Origin: Bacteroides sp.
GTDB taxonomy: Bacteria; Bacteroidota; Bacteroidia; Bacteroidales; Bacteroidaceae
Assembly: GCA_022648295.1 (NCBI GenBank)
Contig: JALCME010000001.1
Coordinates: 248,001-312,000 of the forward strand
DNA: 64,000 bases
Direction of reading: 5' to 3'
The stretch's first letter is position 1. Every line of letters begins with the position of its first letter. A program made the translations under genes and the position numbers. Positions 1 through 10,173 of this stretch are shown here, in pieces. The notes under the pieces are model-generated. The model made no database searches and had not been told where the DNA came from. It saw only the letters and a list, made by a program, of their open reading frames with translations.

Positions 1-1599
1 TTACATAATGCAGAACAGGAGTCTGCTAAGAAACAATTTATTGAGAATGGAGGAGCTGAAGAGGATTTTACACCAAAAGCAGATGCAATAGAAGAAGAGT
101 TTAAGAACGTGATGTCCGTCATTAAAGAAAAAAGGAGTCAATTATCGGTTGAGCAGGAAAAGCAAAAAGACCTCAATCTTCAAATTAAACTCTCTATTAT
201 AGAAGAATTAAAAGAATTAGTAGAATCACCTGATGATCCAAACAAATCATATTCAGAGTTCAAAAAGCTACAGCAACAATGGAATGAAGTAAAACTCATT
301 CCGCAAGCCAAAGTCAACGAATTATGGAGAAACTACCAATTATATGTAGAACAATTCTACGATCTATTAAAGTTAAATAATGAGTTCCGTGAATATGATT
401 TTAAAAAGAACCTAGAAATAAAAACGCATCTTTGTGAAGCCGCCGAGAAATTGGCTGATGAGTCGGAAGTTGTTTCCGCATTCCACCAATTACAAAAGCT
501 TCATCAGGAGTTCCGTGATACAGGCCCCGTGGCTAGAGAATTGCGGGATGAAATATGGTCACGCTTCAAAATAGCTTCAACAGCAGTAAACCGCCGTCAC
601 CAACAGCATTTTGAAGCTTTAAAAGAAAGTGAACAACATAATCTTGATCAAAAGACCGTAATCTGCGAAATCATAGAAGCCATTGACTACAATGAACTTA
701 CTAACTTTGCAGGATGGGACAATAAAACACAAGAAGTCATAGCCTTGCAAAAGAAATGGAAAACCATTGGCTTTGCTCCGCAAAAGATGAATGTAAAAGT
801 CTTCGAACGATTCCGTAAAGGATGTGATATCTTCTTTCAAAAGAAAGGTGAATTTTTCAAGACTCTAAAAGAAGAAATGGGGCAAAATCTAGAAAAGAAG
901 CGTACCTTATGTAATAAAGCCGAGGAATTGAAAGACAGCACTGACTGGAAAGTCACAGCAGATGAATTTGTCAAATTGCAAAAAGAATGGAAAACCATTG
1001 GGCCAGTAACAAAAAAGTATTCGGATATCATATGGAAACGTTTTATCACCGCATGTGATTATTTCTTCGAACAAAAGAATAAAGCAACCTCGTCCCAGCA
1101 TAATATCGAATTGAAAAATCTGGAACTGAAAAAGGAAATCATTGAAAAACTTTCAGCAATCAATGAAAATAGTAATGCAGAGGAAAGTAGTCAACTTGTC
1201 AAGGATCTAATGAAAGAATGGAATGCCATAGGCCATGTTCCATTCAAGGAAAAAGATAAACTGTATAAACAGTACCATGCGGAAATAGATAAACTGTTTG
1301 AACGTTTCAATATAAATGCATCAAACAAAAAATTAAGTAATTTCAAATTTTCGATTAGTACAATTCAAGAAAACACTCCTCAGGCTCTTTATAAAGAACG
1401 TGAAAAGCTGGCACGCATTTGTGAAAACATGAAGAATGAACTTCAAACTTATGAAAACAATTTAGGATTTTTAACTACCTCTTCTCAAAAAGGGAATAAC
1501 CTTTTGACTGAATTAAATCGCAAAGTCGAAAAGCTAAAAGCTGAAATAGATTTGGTACAGCAAAAGATTAAGGTAATTGATGAAAATATCCAAGGCTAA
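1..1599 (+). CDS. DUF349 domain protein, 5' end outside window
   Basis: The reading frame is open from base 1 through the first in-frame ATG at 109, so the gene begins upstream of the window and 532 codons of it are visible. The protein is charged and predicted mostly helical. It holds about five copies of a DUF349 unit, each built around a W-x-x-x-G/L-x-x-P core followed by a helix ending in F (for example WKTIGFAP, WKTIGPVT, WNAIGHVP). The last 70 residues look like a coiled coil. DUF349 proteins are widespread in Bacteroidota and their function is poorly defined; I assign none. The gene converges on tRNA-Gln and a hairpin lies just after the stop. Family membership is confident. Confidence 0.85.
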   Translation, partial: LHNAEQESAKKQFIENGGAEEDFTPKADAIEEEFKNVMSVIKEKRSQLSVEQEKQKDLNLQIKLSIIEELKELVESPDDPNKSYSEFKKLQQQWNEVKLIPQAKVNELWRNYQLYVEQFYDLLKLNNEFREYDFKKNLEIKTHLCEAAEKLADESEVVSAFHQLQKLHQEFRDTGPVARELRDEIWSRFKIASTAVNRRHQQHFEALKESEQHNLDQKTVICEIIEAIDYNELTNFAGWDNKTQEVIALQKKWKTIGFAPQKMNVKVFERFRKGCDIFFQKKGEFFKTLKEEMGQNLEKKRTLCNKAEELKDSTDWKVTADEFVKLQKEWKTIGPVTKKYSDIIWKRFITACDYFFEQKNKATSSQHNIELKNLELKKEIIEKLSAINENSNAEESSQLVKDLMKEWNAIGHVPFKEKDKLYKQYHAEIDKLFERFNINASNKKLSNFKFSISTIQENTPQALYKEREKLARICENMKNELQTYENNLGFLTTSSQKGNNLLTELNRKVEKLKAEIDLVQQKIKVIDENIQG

Positions 1600-1625
1600 C
1601 AAGAAGCTGTAAACAAGAAAATAAA

Positions 1626-1664
1626 AATAAATCCCGTGAGAATAATAATTCCGCGGGATTTATT
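1626..1664. terminator. Bidirectional intrinsic terminator
   Basis: An 11-bp perfect inverted repeat (AATAAATCCCG, 1626-1636, with its complement at 1654-1664) encloses a 17-base loop. It is flanked by A-rich sequence on the left and T-rich sequence on the right, so it can stop transcripts from both the DUF349 gene and the convergent tRNA-Gln. Confidence 0.75.
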
Positions 1665-1676
1665 TATTTGATTAAG

Positions 1677-1747
1677 TTGGGCTACCAAGATTCGAACTTG
1701 GAATGACAGGACCAGAATCTGTAGTGTTACCATTACACCATAGCCCA
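1677..1747 (-). tRNA. tRNA-Gln (anticodon CTG)
   Basis: Read on the minus strand this 71-base gene folds as a cloverleaf. The acceptor stem is TGGGCTA/TAGCCCA, the T arm contains GTTCGAATC, and the anticodon loop TTCTGGT gives anticodon CTG (decodes CAG). The discriminator base is A and CCA is not encoded. One A-C mismatch closes the anticodon stem. Confidence 0.93.
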
Positions 1748-1774
1748 AAAATGCGCTTGTTTTTTTTGCGAATG

Positions 1775-1804
1775 CAAAGATACGAAGTTTCTGAGAAACG
1801 CAAA
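1775..1804 (-). promoter_or_regulatory. Promoter of tRNA-Gln
   Basis: On the minus strand a TATCTTTG -7 box (1775-1782) is preceded by TTTG (1801-1804) at 18-bp spacing. This matches the Bacteroides primary sigma consensus and lies about 30 bases upstream of the tRNA 5' end. Confidence 0.7.
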
Positions 1805-1929
1805 CAAAATCTATTATTTTTTTCTTCTAACAAAGCTAAGGTTCCATCTTTCAAAGAAATATATACCTAAAAAAAAACAAAAAATGAAAGAGTTTTTCTC
1901 TTTTCGACGTTTGATATTAGAAATCGCCG

Positions 1930-1937
1930 TATATTTG
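1930..1937 (+). promoter_or_regulatory. -7 box for rsfS-ftsH-cdsA
   Basis: TATATTTG matches the Bacteroides -7 consensus TAnnTTTG and lies 26 bases before the rsfS ATG. No well-spaced -33 element is evident. Confidence 0.5.
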
Positions 1938-1963
1938 TCAAATGTTTAATATAATAGGGTATA

Positions 1964-2323
1964 ATGAACGAAACAAAAGAACTCATTCAACAAATTACCG
2001 AAGGTATTCAAAATAAAAAAGGAAAAAACATAGTCATAGCAGATCTAACCCAAATAAATGACACAATATGCAATTATTTTGTTATTTGTCAAGGGAATTC
2101 CCCCAGTCAAGTTATTGCAATCGTTGATTCAATTAAAGACTTTGCCCGCAAAGGCACCGGGAGCAAGCCTTGCGCCGTCGACGGTCTTCATAACTCACAA
2201 TGGGTCGCCATGGACTATGCAGATGTATTGGTACACGTATTTCTTCCTGAGACTCGTGAATTCTACAATTTAGAGCATCTATGGGCAGACGCCAAACTAA
2301 CCCAGCTACCTAACATTGAATAA
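1964..2323 (+). CDS. rsfS: Ribosomal silencing factor RsfS
   Basis: A 119-residue protein of the RsfS/Iojap family, the usual full length. Family members bind uL14 on the 50S subunit and block joining with 30S, down-regulating translation during starvation. The signature stretch runs from IVIADLTQIND through FVICQGNSPSQV to a DYADVLVHVF segment near residues 84-93, followed by REFYNLEHLWADA. It is the first gene of an apparent operon, with nine bases to ftsH. In many Bacteroidota rsfS directly precedes ftsH and cdsA, as here. Confidence 0.93.
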   Translation: MNETKELIQQITEGIQNKKGKNIVIADLTQINDTICNYFVICQGNSPSQVIAIVDSIKDFARKGTGSKPCAVDGLHNSQWVAMDYADVLVHVFLPETREFYNLEHLWADAKLTQLPNIE

Positions 2324-2332
2324 TAAAAGTCT

Positions 2333-4417
2333 ATGGATAATAATAAGAATAATAAAAAGCCGAATAAAGTAAACATGCCCAAGTTCAACTTGAACTGGAT
2401 GTACATGATTATAGCTATGATGCTTCTGGGTTTATATCTCACTAATGAAAACAGCTCAGGTACAAAAGAAGTTTCGTATGATGAGTTTCAACAATACGTA
2501 CGCAACGGATACATGAGCAAAGTTATTGGTTATGATGACAATTCAGTGGAAGCATATATTAAATCGCAATATGTGGGCAATGTCTTTCGGGAAGATTCTA
2601 ACCGCGTAGGAAAAACACCGTTAATTACAACAGAAGCACCCTCAAGAGAAAGTTTAGGCGACTTCTTACAAAAAGAAAAAGATGATCAACGTTTCGACGG
2701 TTCCATCAGTTACGAAAAGAAACGAAACTATTTCGGAGCGATTTTGTGGCAAATATTGCCTATCGCACTTATCGTCGGATTCTGGATATTCCTGTCACGT
2801 CGCCTAAGCGGCGGTGGTGGAAGTACCGGAGGGGGCATTTTCAATGTAGGAAAATCCCGTGCCCAGTTGTTTGAGAAAGGAACTTCCGTAAAAATCACAT
2901 TCAAAGACGTCGCAGGACTTGCCGAAGCCAAACAAGAAGTCGAAGAAATTGTAGAATTCTTAAAAGAACCTCAAAAATATACGGAGTTAGGAGGAAAAAT
3001 ACCTAAGGGAGCTTTATTAGTAGGCCCTCCGGGAACGGGAAAGACTCTATTAGCAAAAGCGGTAGCAGGGGAAGCAGACGTTCCTTTCTTCTCTCTTGCA
3101 GGATCTGATTTTGTGGAGATGTTCGTCGGCGTAGGAGCTTCTCGTGTACGGGATTTATTCCGTCAAGCGAAAGAAAAAGCACCGTGCATCATATTTATTG
3201 ATGAAATTGACGCAGTAGGTCGTGCACGGGCAAAAGCGGCAGCTATGGGCGGCAACGATGAACGGGAAAACACTCTTAATCAATTGTTAACAGAGATGGA
3301 CGGCTTTGGATCCAACAGCGGAGTTATTATATTAGCTGCGACAAATCGCGTAGATGTATTGGATAAAGCTTTATTACGGGCAGGTCGTTTCGACCGCCAA
3401 ATTCATGTGGACCTCCCTGATTTAAATGAGCGCAAAGAAGTCTTTGGAGTGCATTTACGTCCTATAAAAATAGATAATACCGTAGACATAGATCTATTGG
3501 CACGTCAAACTCCGGGCTTTTCGGGAGCTGATATTGCGAATGTGTGTAACGAAGCAGCATTAATAGCAGCCAGAAATGGCAAAAAGTTCGTCGGAAAGCA
3601 AGATTTTCTCGATGCAGTGGACAGAATAGTGGGCGGTTTGGAAAAGAAAACCAAAATAACGACGGAGGAAGAGCGCCGATCTATTGCAATTCACGAAGCC
3701 GGACATGCGAGTATATCATGGCTACTGCAATATGCTAATCCATTGGTTAAAGTAACAATTGTGCCACGAGGGCGTGCACTTGGTGCTGCATGGTATCTTC
3801 CCGAGGAACGTCAAATTACAACTAAAGAGCAAATGCTTGATGAAATGTGTGCTACATTGGGTGGACGGGCTGCAGAAGATTTGTTCTTAGGCAGAATATC
3901 AACTGGTGCTATGAACGATCTGGAACGAGTTACCAAGCAGGCTTATGGAATGATTGCCTACCTTGGTATGAGTGAAAAGTTGCCAAATCTTTGTTACTAT
4001 AACAATGAAGAATACTCATTTAATCGTCCATACAGCGAGAAGACAGCCGAATTAATTGATGAAGAGGCAAAGCGTATCATAAATGAACAATATGAACGTG
4101 CAAAGCAAATACTGCATAACCATCAAGACGGACATGCCCAACTCGCACAACAACTGATAGAGAAAGAAGTTATCTTCTCGGAAGATGTAGAACGCATCTT
4201 TGGAAAACGCCCTTGGGCATCGCGATCGGAAGAGATAATGTCTAATAGCAAAGTGAATAATTCACAGAATGGAAATGATAAAAACATAAAAAAACAAGAA
4301 GAAGAGAAAAATCACGATGCTAATGCGACAGCCAAAGAGCAACCTGAAAAAAGCCCATCCGATTCTGGACTAGAATTGCCTAAAACAACCGAAATAAAAG
4401 AGCAAGATTTATCGTGA
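2333..4417 (+). CDS. ftsH: ATP-dependent zinc metalloprotease FtsH
   Basis: A 694-residue membrane AAA+ protease that degrades misfolded and short-lived regulatory membrane and cytosolic proteins. An N-terminal TM segment lies at about residues 20-38 ([13 protein letters not shown]). A periplasmic domain follows, then a second TM near 140-155 ahead of a glycine-rich linker. The Walker A motif GPPGTGKT is near residue 230, Walker B is [11 protein letters not shown], and the second region of homology ends RAGRFDRQ. The zinc site HEAGH is at 454-458. The last 70 residues are a low-complexity K/E/N-rich tail common in Bacteroidota FtsH. The gene overlaps cdsA by four bases, consistent with translational coupling. 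Confidence 0.97.
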   Translation: MDNNKNNKKPNKVNMPKFNLNWMYMIIAMMLLGLYLTNENSSGTKEVSYDEFQQYVRNGYMSKVIGYDDNSVEAYIKSQYVGNVFREDSNRVGKTPLITTEAPSRESLGDFLQKEKDDQRFDGSISYEKKRNYFGAILWQILPIALIVGFWIFLSRRLSGGGGSTGGGIFNVGKSRAQLFEKGTSVKITFKDVAGLAEAKQEVEEIVEFLKEPQKYTELGGKIPKGALLVGPPGTGKTLLAKAVAGEADVPFFSLAGSDFVEMFVGVGASRVRDLFRQAKEKAPCIIFIDEIDAVGRARAKAAAMGGNDERENTLNQLLTEMDGFGSNSGVIILAATNRVDVLDKALLRAGRFDRQIHVDLPDLNERKEVFGVHLRPIKIDNTVDIDLLARQTPGFSGADIANVCNEAALIAARNGKKFVGKQDFLDAVDRIVGGLEKKTKITTEEERRSIAIHEAGHASISWLLQYANPLVKVTIVPRGRALGAAWYLPEERQITTKEQMLDEMCATLGGRAAEDLFLGRISTGAMNDLERVTKQAYGMIAYLGMSEKLPNLCYYNNEEYSFNRPYSEKTAELIDEEAKRIINEQYERAKQILHNHQDGHAQLAQQLIEKEVIFSEDVERIFGKRPWASRSEEIMSNSKVNNSQNGNDKNIKKQEEEKNHDANATAKEQPEKSPSDSGLELPKTTEIKEQDLS

Positions 4418-5256
4418 AGAGCAAGTTTCTAAAGCGTACCGCAACAGGTGTGCTATTCGTCATAATATTAGTGGGTTGCATTCTATATGGCCCGCTATCC
4501 TTCAGCGTCCTGTTTACTATTATAACAGCATTAAATGTATATGAATTTGCCCATATAGTAAACAAAAAAGGAGATGTTGAAATAAATAAAACAATTACAA
4601 CGGTAGGGGGCATCTATCTATATCTGGCATTCATGGCATTTTGCCAACTAAATATGGATGCAAGAGTATTCTTACCTTACCCGGCACTATTATTATATTT
4701 AATGATCTCCGAACTATATCTGAGGAAAAAAAATCCTATCGGGAATTGGGCATATTCCATGCTAAGCCAGTTATATATTGCACTCCCTTTTGCATTATTA
4801 AATATACTCGCCTTCCAGCGTGATATTCCGGAAAGTGATATTAATTACAATCCGATTCTTCCACTTTCCATATTCATTTTTATATGGCTAAACGACACAG
4901 GGGCATACTGTATAGGTTCATTATTTGGGAAACATCGCCTATTCGAACGTATTTCTCCCAAGAAGTCATGGGAAGGCAGTATCGGAGGTGGTATTCTTGC
5001 GATAGCATCCTCCTTTATCTTTTCATCCTATTTCCATTTTCTATCGATAGGACAATGGATGGGATTAGCACTCATAGTCGTCGTTTTCGGAACATGGGGC
5101 GATTTGATAGAATCTCTGATGAAACGGCAATTGGGAATTAAAGATTCAGGGAACATTCTTCCCGGTCACGGCGGCATGCTCGATCGATTCGATAGCGCAA
5201 TGGGAGCAATCCCTGCAGCAGTAGTATATTTATATATTTTGACCCTCTTCGGCTAA
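4414..5256 (+). CDS. cdsA: Phosphatidate cytidylyltransferase CdsA
   Basis: A 280-residue polytopic inner-membrane enzyme that makes CDP-diacylglycerol from phosphatidate and CTP, the branch point of phospholipid synthesis. Several hydrophobic helices cover most of the length. The family signature is present near the C terminus: GDLIESLMKRQLGIKDSG followed by LPGHGGMLDRFDS, which carries the metal-binding aspartates. Translation begins at a GTG whose TG overlaps the ftsH stop (GTGA), so the start is fixed by context. Last gene of the rsfS-ftsH-cdsA operon; it converges on the lipoprotein gene that follows. Confidence 0.95.
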   Translation: MKSKFLKRTATGVLFVIILVGCILYGPLSFSVLFTIITALNVYEFAHIVNKKGDVEINKTITTVGGIYLYLAFMAFCQLNMDARVFLPYPALLLYLMISELYLRKKNPIGNWAYSMLSQLYIALPFALLNILAFQRDIPESDINYNPILPLSIFIFIWLNDTGAYCIGSLFGKHRLFERISPKKSWEGSIGGGILAIASSFIFSSYFHFLSIGQWMGLALIVVVFGTWGDLIESLMKRQLGIKDSGNILPGHGGMLDRFDSAMGAIPAAVVYLYILTLFG

Positions 5257-5270
5257 AGAAAAACGAAACC

Positions 5271-6026
5271 TTATTTCAATAGCATCTTCGAGAAATCTTT
5301 GTTGCTCGTCTTCTCCGCAAGAGAATTGTCTTGTTTGCTATTTTTAAGGTCAAAAGAATATTCTACTTCTCCATTTTCAGCCGAATTTAGTTTCAATTTA
5401 ATGCCTTTCGTCTCTGAATTGATATTTAGGCTATTCAAGTTGAAAGAGACTAAACCATAAGCATAAACTCCACTAAGATCATCGTAATTATTATAACGAA
5501 GCTCCAAACGAATATAGCCATCAGTCTCCTGTGATCCCGCATTTTCCGACCGAACTAAACTTATACGATGCTTTGTGTCCACATCCTTAGGCAAATTCTG
5601 AACAAAAATAATATTCAAATATCCTCCGCTAATATTTAAATCACCTTTTCTAATAATTACAGGGTCATTACCGAAGTCTCCATTGTTAGCATCAGTTAAA
5701 ACATCAACCCCTTTAGTCAATGCATTCTTTATATACAAGATTTTCACGGCATGATCATACCCTTCAAAGTTATCGGAAAGAGGATTGAACACAGTCAAAA
5801 CACGCTGTCCATCTACAGGTTGATACCAACTCATATCCGTATTGACCGGATAAAGAGTCCCCCAATAATCACAATCCAAATAATACAGACTTCCCGTAAC
5901 TCTCACGGTAGCCCAGTTCGGTAAAGAAAAGTCACCTAATGAATATCCGTCATCATTATCACACGAATACAAAACTGGCAGTATGACCAGACTAACCATC
6001 AATAAAATACCATAAAATCTTTTCAT
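5271..6026 (-). CDS. NigD-like lipoprotein
   Basis: A 251-residue secreted lipoprotein. The N terminus has basic residues, a hydrophobic core and a lipobox ending LYSC at about residue 21, followed by a DNDDG stretch. The remainder is beta-rich and resembles NigD-like proteins of Bacteroidales (two beta domains, first containing GSLYYLDCDYWGTLYP). Family members are uncharacterised; the name comes from a bacteriocin-associated cluster in Prevotella. No bacteriocin genes are seen here. A strong AGGAGG-type sequence sits about eight bases before the ATG, which is unusual for this group, where Shine-Dalgarno sites tend to be weak. Confidence 0.7.
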   Translation of the reverse strand: MKRFYGILLMVSLVILPVLYSCDNDDGYSLGDFSLPNWATVRVTGSLYYLDCDYWGTLYPVNTDMSWYQPVDGQRVLTVFNPLSDNFEGYDHAVKILYIKNALTKGVDVLTDANNGDFGNDPVIIRKGDLNISGGYLNIIFVQNLPKDVDTKHRISLVRSENAGSQETDGYIRLELRYNNYDDLSGVYAYGLVSFNLNSLNINSETKGIKLKLNSAENGEVEYSFDLKNSKQDNSLAEKTSNKDFSKMLLK

Positions 6027-6116
6027 AATTAGATCCTCCTATTCATAATGCATCCTTTTTCATTCCAAAGTTTGCTTCACAAACCCTCACTCATTCTCTA
6101 TACATTGAAAAAACAC

Positions 6117-6146
6117 AAAAGCCGGACATTTACTGCACCGACTTTT
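6117..6146. terminator. Probable terminator after lpxB
   Basis: A hairpin with arms AAAAGCCGG and CCGACTTTT (one mismatch) is flanked by A-rich sequence on the left, giving a U-run for minus-strand transcripts leaving lpxB. The surrounding gap 6027-6238 holds no gene. Confidence 0.45.
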
Positions 6147-6238
6147 ACCTTTTTAACTATTTTATTGTAACTTAGGAATACACTACATCATATTTGCCAC
6201 CATCTACTCTCATTTGAGTAGATAAACTTTATCCCCTA

Positions 6239-7372
6239 TCATTTTCTTAATAAGGAAACCATTTTCCCAGCAGCCCTTTCAGGAGCCCCAGCATCTCCTA
6301 AACGCAATGCTACAGTTTTGTATCCATCAATTATTTGAGTTCGATGCACTGGATCGGCTAAAATGCGCTTTAATTCTATTTTGATCTGCTCAACAGTCAT
6401 AGTATCAGCAACAAGTTCCTTAACAATTTCTTTATCTGCGATTAAATTGACCAAAGATATAAATTTCACCTTCAGTACATGTCTTCTCAAAAAGGTAATC
6501 ACTTTTCCAATTGGAGTATGATAACACACGACTTGTGGAACTTTAAACAGTGCTGTTTCCAACGTAGCTGTACCAGATGTTACTAACGCGGCTTCGGAGT
6601 GCTGTAAAACACGATATGTCTGACCAAAAAGAATATTAACCTTCATATCACCAATATATCTTTTATAATAATCAAGCGATATGCCAGGTGCCCCGGCTAT
6701 GACTAACTGATAATTAGAAAAAGAAGATGCAGCTCTAAGCATATCCGGCAGATTGTCTTTGATTTCCTGTTTCCGACTACCCGCCAATAAAGCGAGAATA
6801 GGCTTGGAATCCAAATTCGTTGCACAAGTAAACTCCGCCATTGTTTCCTGATTGTTCTCACAAAACTCCTCCACTTCATCCACGGTAGGATTTCCTACAT
6901 AATGTATATTATACTGGTGTTTTGCAAAGAAATCCACCTCAAAAGGTAAAATGGAGAATAATTCATCTACATCACGTTTTATGTTTTTAATCCGGTATTC
7001 CTTCCATGCCCATATTTTAGGAGATATGTAATAATAAACAGGAATTTTTGTGTATGCATGAATATATTTAGCTACGCTCAAATTAAATCCCGGATAATCA
7101 ACCAATATTAAAACATCAGGAGTCCATTCCACAATATCCTCTTTACATTGCCGCATGTTAGCAAATATAGAACGAAGGTGAAGTAATACGGGAATAAAAC
7201 CCATATAGGCCATTTTCCTATAATGTTTCACCAAAGTTCCGCCCTCTTTAGACATCAGATCGCCTCCAAAGAAACGGAACTCGGCAGAAGCATCTTCTTT
7301 CTTTAAGGCAGCCATCAACCGAGAAGCATGTAAGTCCCCTGAGGCTTCACCTACAACTAAATAATACTTCAT
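6239..7372 (-). CDS. lpxB: Lipid-A-disaccharide synthase LpxB
   Basis: A 377-residue glycosyltransferase (family GT19) that joins UDP-diacylglucosamine and lipid X to form the disaccharide core of lipid A at the inner face of the inner membrane. Recognisable segments are the N-terminal VVGEASGDLHASRLM, the VLILVDYPGFNLSVAKY segment, the ISPKIWAWKE motif and the C-terminal VTSGTATLETAL donor-binding region. Length is normal for the family. It lies 24 bases downstream of surE on the same strand and is probably co-transcribed with it, an arrangement common in Bacteroidales. Confidence 0.96.
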   Translation of the reverse strand: MKYYLVVGEASGDLHASRLMAALKKEDASAEFRFFGGDLMSKEGGTLVKHYRKMAYMGFIPVLLHLRSIFANMRQCKEDIVEWTPDVLILVDYPGFNLSVAKYIHAYTKIPVYYYISPKIWAWKEYRIKNIKRDVDELFSILPFEVDFFAKHQYNIHYVGNPTVDEVEEFCENNQETMAEFTCATNLDSKPILALLAGSRKQEIKDNLPDMLRAASSFSNYQLVIAGAPGISLDYYKRYIGDMKVNILFGQTYRVLQHSEAALVTSGTATLETALFKVPQVVCYHTPIGKVITFLRRHVLKVKFISLVNLIADKEIVKELVADTMTVEQIKIELKRILADPVHRTQIIDGYKTVALRLGDAGAPERAAGKMVSLLRK

Positions 7373-7396
7373 ACAGCAACTAAAAGTAAAATAAAA

Positions 7397-8167
7397 TTAG
7401 AACCAAGTATTCAACTCATCAATAAGTCCGTATGCAGTAACATCTACCGTCACGGGTGTAACAGCAACCCATCCATTAGTAAGCGCCCAATGGTCATTTT
7501 TAGTATTCTCATTGTCTGTAGCTTCAAAGTTTCCAGTCAACCAATAGTAATGAGAATCCCCACGATGCGCAAAATTCTCCCATTCATTTACCCACTGTCC
7601 TTTTGTTTGTTCACATACCTTGATTCCTTGTAACTCTTTCAAATCAGGTATATTCACATTGAGGCAAGTCAAAGCAGGTAATCCCTTTTCTAAAACCATA
7701 CGAGCTATCTTACGTACATATGAACCTGCTGGTTCAAAATCTGCGTTCGGTTCATGGCTGCAAAGAGAGAATCCAATAGAAGGAACTCCCTTTAAGCATC
7801 CTTCAATTACAACTCCCATTGTCCCAGAATAATGTACATTTACAGCAGAATTATCACCATGGTTAATTCCCCCCACTACCAAATCAGGCTTACGATCAAG
7901 GACAGTATGAAAAGCCAGCTTTACACAGTCAGCAGGCGTTCCCGAACATTTATAAACACTAAGTCCCACCTCTCTTCGGAGTAAACGGTAAGAAATAGGT
8001 TCCGTTACGGTTAATGCACTTGCGCTACCCGACCGGGGAGTATCTGGTGCCATAACTACAATTTCGCCTAGAGGACGAAGGTACTTAATTAACTCGCTAA
8101 TACCTTTCGATGTAATGCCATCATCATTAGAGACCAAAATCAAAGGTCTCTTATTTGTTTTATCCAT
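7397..8167 (-). CDS. surE: 5'/3'-nucleotidase SurE
   Basis: A 256-residue SurE-family metal-dependent nucleoside monophosphate phosphatase. The diagnostic metal-binding motif [13 protein letters not shown] is at the N terminus, with [15 protein letters not shown] and [19 protein letters not shown] further on. I place the start at the ATG giving MDKTNKRP. An in-frame ATG 54 bases upstream would lie at or before the likely transcription start set by the -7 box at 8194-8201 and adds a hydrophobic stretch absent from the family. First gene of a surE-lpxB pair. Confidence 0.93.
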   Translation of the reverse strand: MDKTNKRPLILVSNDDGITSKGISELIKYLRPLGEIVVMAPDTPRSGSASALTVTEPISYRLLRREVGLSVYKCSGTPADCVKLAFHTVLDRKPDLVVGGINHGDNSAVNVHYSGTMGVVIEGCLKGVPSIGFSLCSHEPNADFEPAGSYVRKIARMVLEKGLPALTCLNVNIPDLKELQGIKVCEQTKGQWVNEWENFAHRGDSHYYWLTGNFEATDNENTKNDHWALTNGWVAVTPVTVDVTAYGLIDELNTWF

Positions 8168-8193
8168 TATTATCCACTTAATTATTGTGAATG

Positions 8194-8201
8194 CAAAAAT
8201 A
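8194..8201 (-). promoter_or_regulatory. -7 box for surE-lpxB
   Basis: On the minus strand the sequence reads TATTTTTG, matching TAnnTTTG, 27 bases before the chosen surE start. It supports that start over the longer frame. Confidence 0.5.
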
Positions 8202-8324
8202 GTGAAAAAAGCTGGAGTCACCTCACTTTGGATATTAAAACGTCATGTCGTCATTACAGTCGTTTACAAATCTTAATCTTCTGCAAGCGAGCCCAAAAGA
8301 ATATTTCGTTTCAAGATAATTGCG

Positions 8325-8332
8325 TATATTTG
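8325..8332 (+). promoter_or_regulatory. -7 box for the parA operon
   Basis: TATATTTG matches the Bacteroides -7 consensus. The predicted start near 8340 would leave a 5' untranslated leader of about 160 bases before parA. I see no known riboswitch fold in that leader. Confidence 0.5.
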
Positions 8333-8499
8333 CGCATTAAAAGCATTTAGTAGACACTAAAGACGGTAATTATAAGGAGAATAGGGATTCAAGTTATTAA
8401 CAAAAAGGGCTATTTATCAACAGATTTCACAATCTCTCCTCTTTTTAATAGGCGTTATGTAGAATTATCACTTATTTCGCTGCAATAAACATTTGGAAT

Positions 8500-9267
8500 A
8501 TGGGAAAAATTATTGCTTTAGCAAATCAAAAAGGAGGGGTTGGTAAAACAACAACAACCATCAACCTCGCTGCTTCGCTTGCCACGTTAGAAAAGAAGGT
8601 ACTTGTCGTGGATGCTGACCCCCAGGCTAATGCATCTTCAGGCTTGGGAGTAGACATTAAACAAGCAGAATGTACTATTTATGAGTGCATTATTGATGGG
8701 GCTGATATCCTCAATGCTATCCACGACACGGAGATTGATACGCTAAAAGTAATTCCGTCCCATATCAACCTAGTGGGTGCTGAAATAGAAATGCTCAACC
8801 TCAAGAATCGGGAGAAGATATTAAAAGAAGTGCTCTCTCCACTCACAGAGAAGTTTGACTATATTCTTATAGATTGTTCGCCTTCATTGGGCTTAATTAC
8901 AGTCAATTCACTGACAGCCGCCAATTCGGTGATCATACCGGTACAAGCGGAATACTTCGCATTAGAAGGCATAAGTAAATTATTAAATACGATCAAAATT
9001 ATTAAATCAAAGCTGAATCCAACACTTGAAATTGAAGGCTTTTTGCTCACCATGTACGACTCACGTCTACGCCAAGCCAATCAAATTTACGATGAAGTAA
9101 AACGTCACTTTCAAGAATTGGTATTTAATACGGTTATTCAACGCAATGTCAAATTAAGCGAAGCTCCCAGTTATGGTCTGCCTACCATTTTATATGATGC
9201 AGATTCCACAGGAGCTAAAAATTATATGGCACTCGCCAAGGAACTGATAACCCGTAACAATAAATAA
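8500..9267 (+). CDS. parA: Chromosome partitioning ATPase ParA (Soj)
   Basis: A 255-residue deviant-Walker ParA/Soj ATPase that binds DNA cooperatively and moves ParB-origin complexes. The N terminus has KGGVGKTTTTINLA with the signature lysine of the deviant Walker A, then VVDADPQANASSG (Walker A') and ILIDCSPSLG (Walker B). The absence of an N-terminal HTH marks the chromosomal type rather than the plasmid P1 type. It is followed 18 bases later by parB. Confidence 0.96.
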   Translation: MGKIIALANQKGGVGKTTTTINLAASLATLEKKVLVVDADPQANASSGLGVDIKQAECTIYECIIDGADILNAIHDTEIDTLKVIPSHINLVGAEIEMLNLKNREKILKEVLSPLTEKFDYILIDCSPSLGLITVNSLTAANSVIIPVQAEYFALEGISKLLNTIKIIKSKLNPTLEIEGFLLTMYDSRLRQANQIYDEVKRHFQELVFNTVIQRNVKLSEAPSYGLPTILYDADSTGAKNYMALAKELITRNNK

Positions 9268-9285
9268 CTAAAAATCAGAAGGACC

Positions 9286-10173
9286 ATGGCACAAAAAAGG
9301 AATGCATTAGGACGCGGATTGGATGCTCTGCTCTCTATGGATGAAATACAGACAGAAGGCTCTTCTTCCATCAACGAAATCGAGTTATCTAAAATCGTCA
9401 TAAATCCTAATCAGCCACGTCGCGACTTTGACGAAGCATCGCTACGTGAATTAGCTGATTCCATACGTGAAATAGGAATTATACAACCTGTTACCCTGCG
9501 TAAACTTTCAGAAGATGAATATCAAATCATTGCAGGTGAACGCCGTTTCCGCGCTTCACAATTAGCCGGATTAAAAAGTATTCCCGCATACATCCGTACT
9601 GCTGATGACGAAAATGTCATGGAAATGGCATTGATTGAAAACATACAACGAGAGGATCTTAATTCTGTTGAAATAGCTCTTGCCTACCAACATTTGTTGG
9701 AACAATACGGATTAACACAAGAACGTCTTAGTGAGCGTGTAGGCAAGAAACGTACTACGATTGCGAACTATTTACGGCTACTAAAGCTACCGGCTCCCAT
9801 ACAAATGGGACTGCAAAAAAAACAAATAGATATGGGACACGCCCGTGCCTTACTAACACTGGACAGCCCCAAACTACAAGTAAAAATATACGAAGAGATC
9901 ATTACTCATAATTATTCCGTACGTAAAGTAGAAGAAATAGTGAAATCGCTTAGTGAAGGGGAAAGTATAAAAAGCGGAAAAAAGAAGATAACTCCCAAGC
10001 AGGCTAAATTACCTGAAGAATTTAACTTGCTGAAAAAGCAACTCTCAAGTTTCTTTAATGCGAAAGTTCAACTTACGTGTTCGGACAAAGGAAAAGGAAA
10101 AATAAGTATTCCATTCAGCAATGAAGAAGAATTGGAACGTATCATTGGAATCCTTGATGCGTTAAAGAAATAA
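9286..10173 (+). CDS. parB: Chromosome partitioning protein ParB (Spo0J)
   Basis: A 295-residue ParB/Spo0J protein that spreads from parS sites as a CTP-dependent clamp. The N-terminal domain has NPNQPRRDFDE and GERRFRASQLAG, the CTP-binding and arginine-patch region. A central HTH contains LSERVGKKRTTIANYLRLL, and the C terminus is a dimerisation region. I found no canonical parS palindrome in this window. The stop abuts the next ATG directly, so it is coupled to the DUF5683 gene. Confidence 0.96.
   Translation: MAQKRNALGRGLDALLSMDEIQTEGSSSINEIELSKIVINPNQPRRDFDEASLRELADSIREIGIIQPVTLRKLSEDEYQIIAGERRFRASQLAGLKSIPAYIRTADDENVMEMALIENIQREDLNSVEIALAYQHLLEQYGLTQERLSERVGKKRTTIANYLRLLKLPAPIQMGLQKKQIDMGHARALLTLDSPKLQVKIYEEIITHNYSVRKVEEIVKSLSEGESIKSGKKKITPKQAKLPEEFNLLKKQLSSFFNAKVQLTCSDKGKGKISIPFSNEEELERIIGILDALKK

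Noticed and set aside
1672..1854. A short minus-strand frame over the tRNA-Gln
   Set aside because: It is an artefact of the tRNA sequence.
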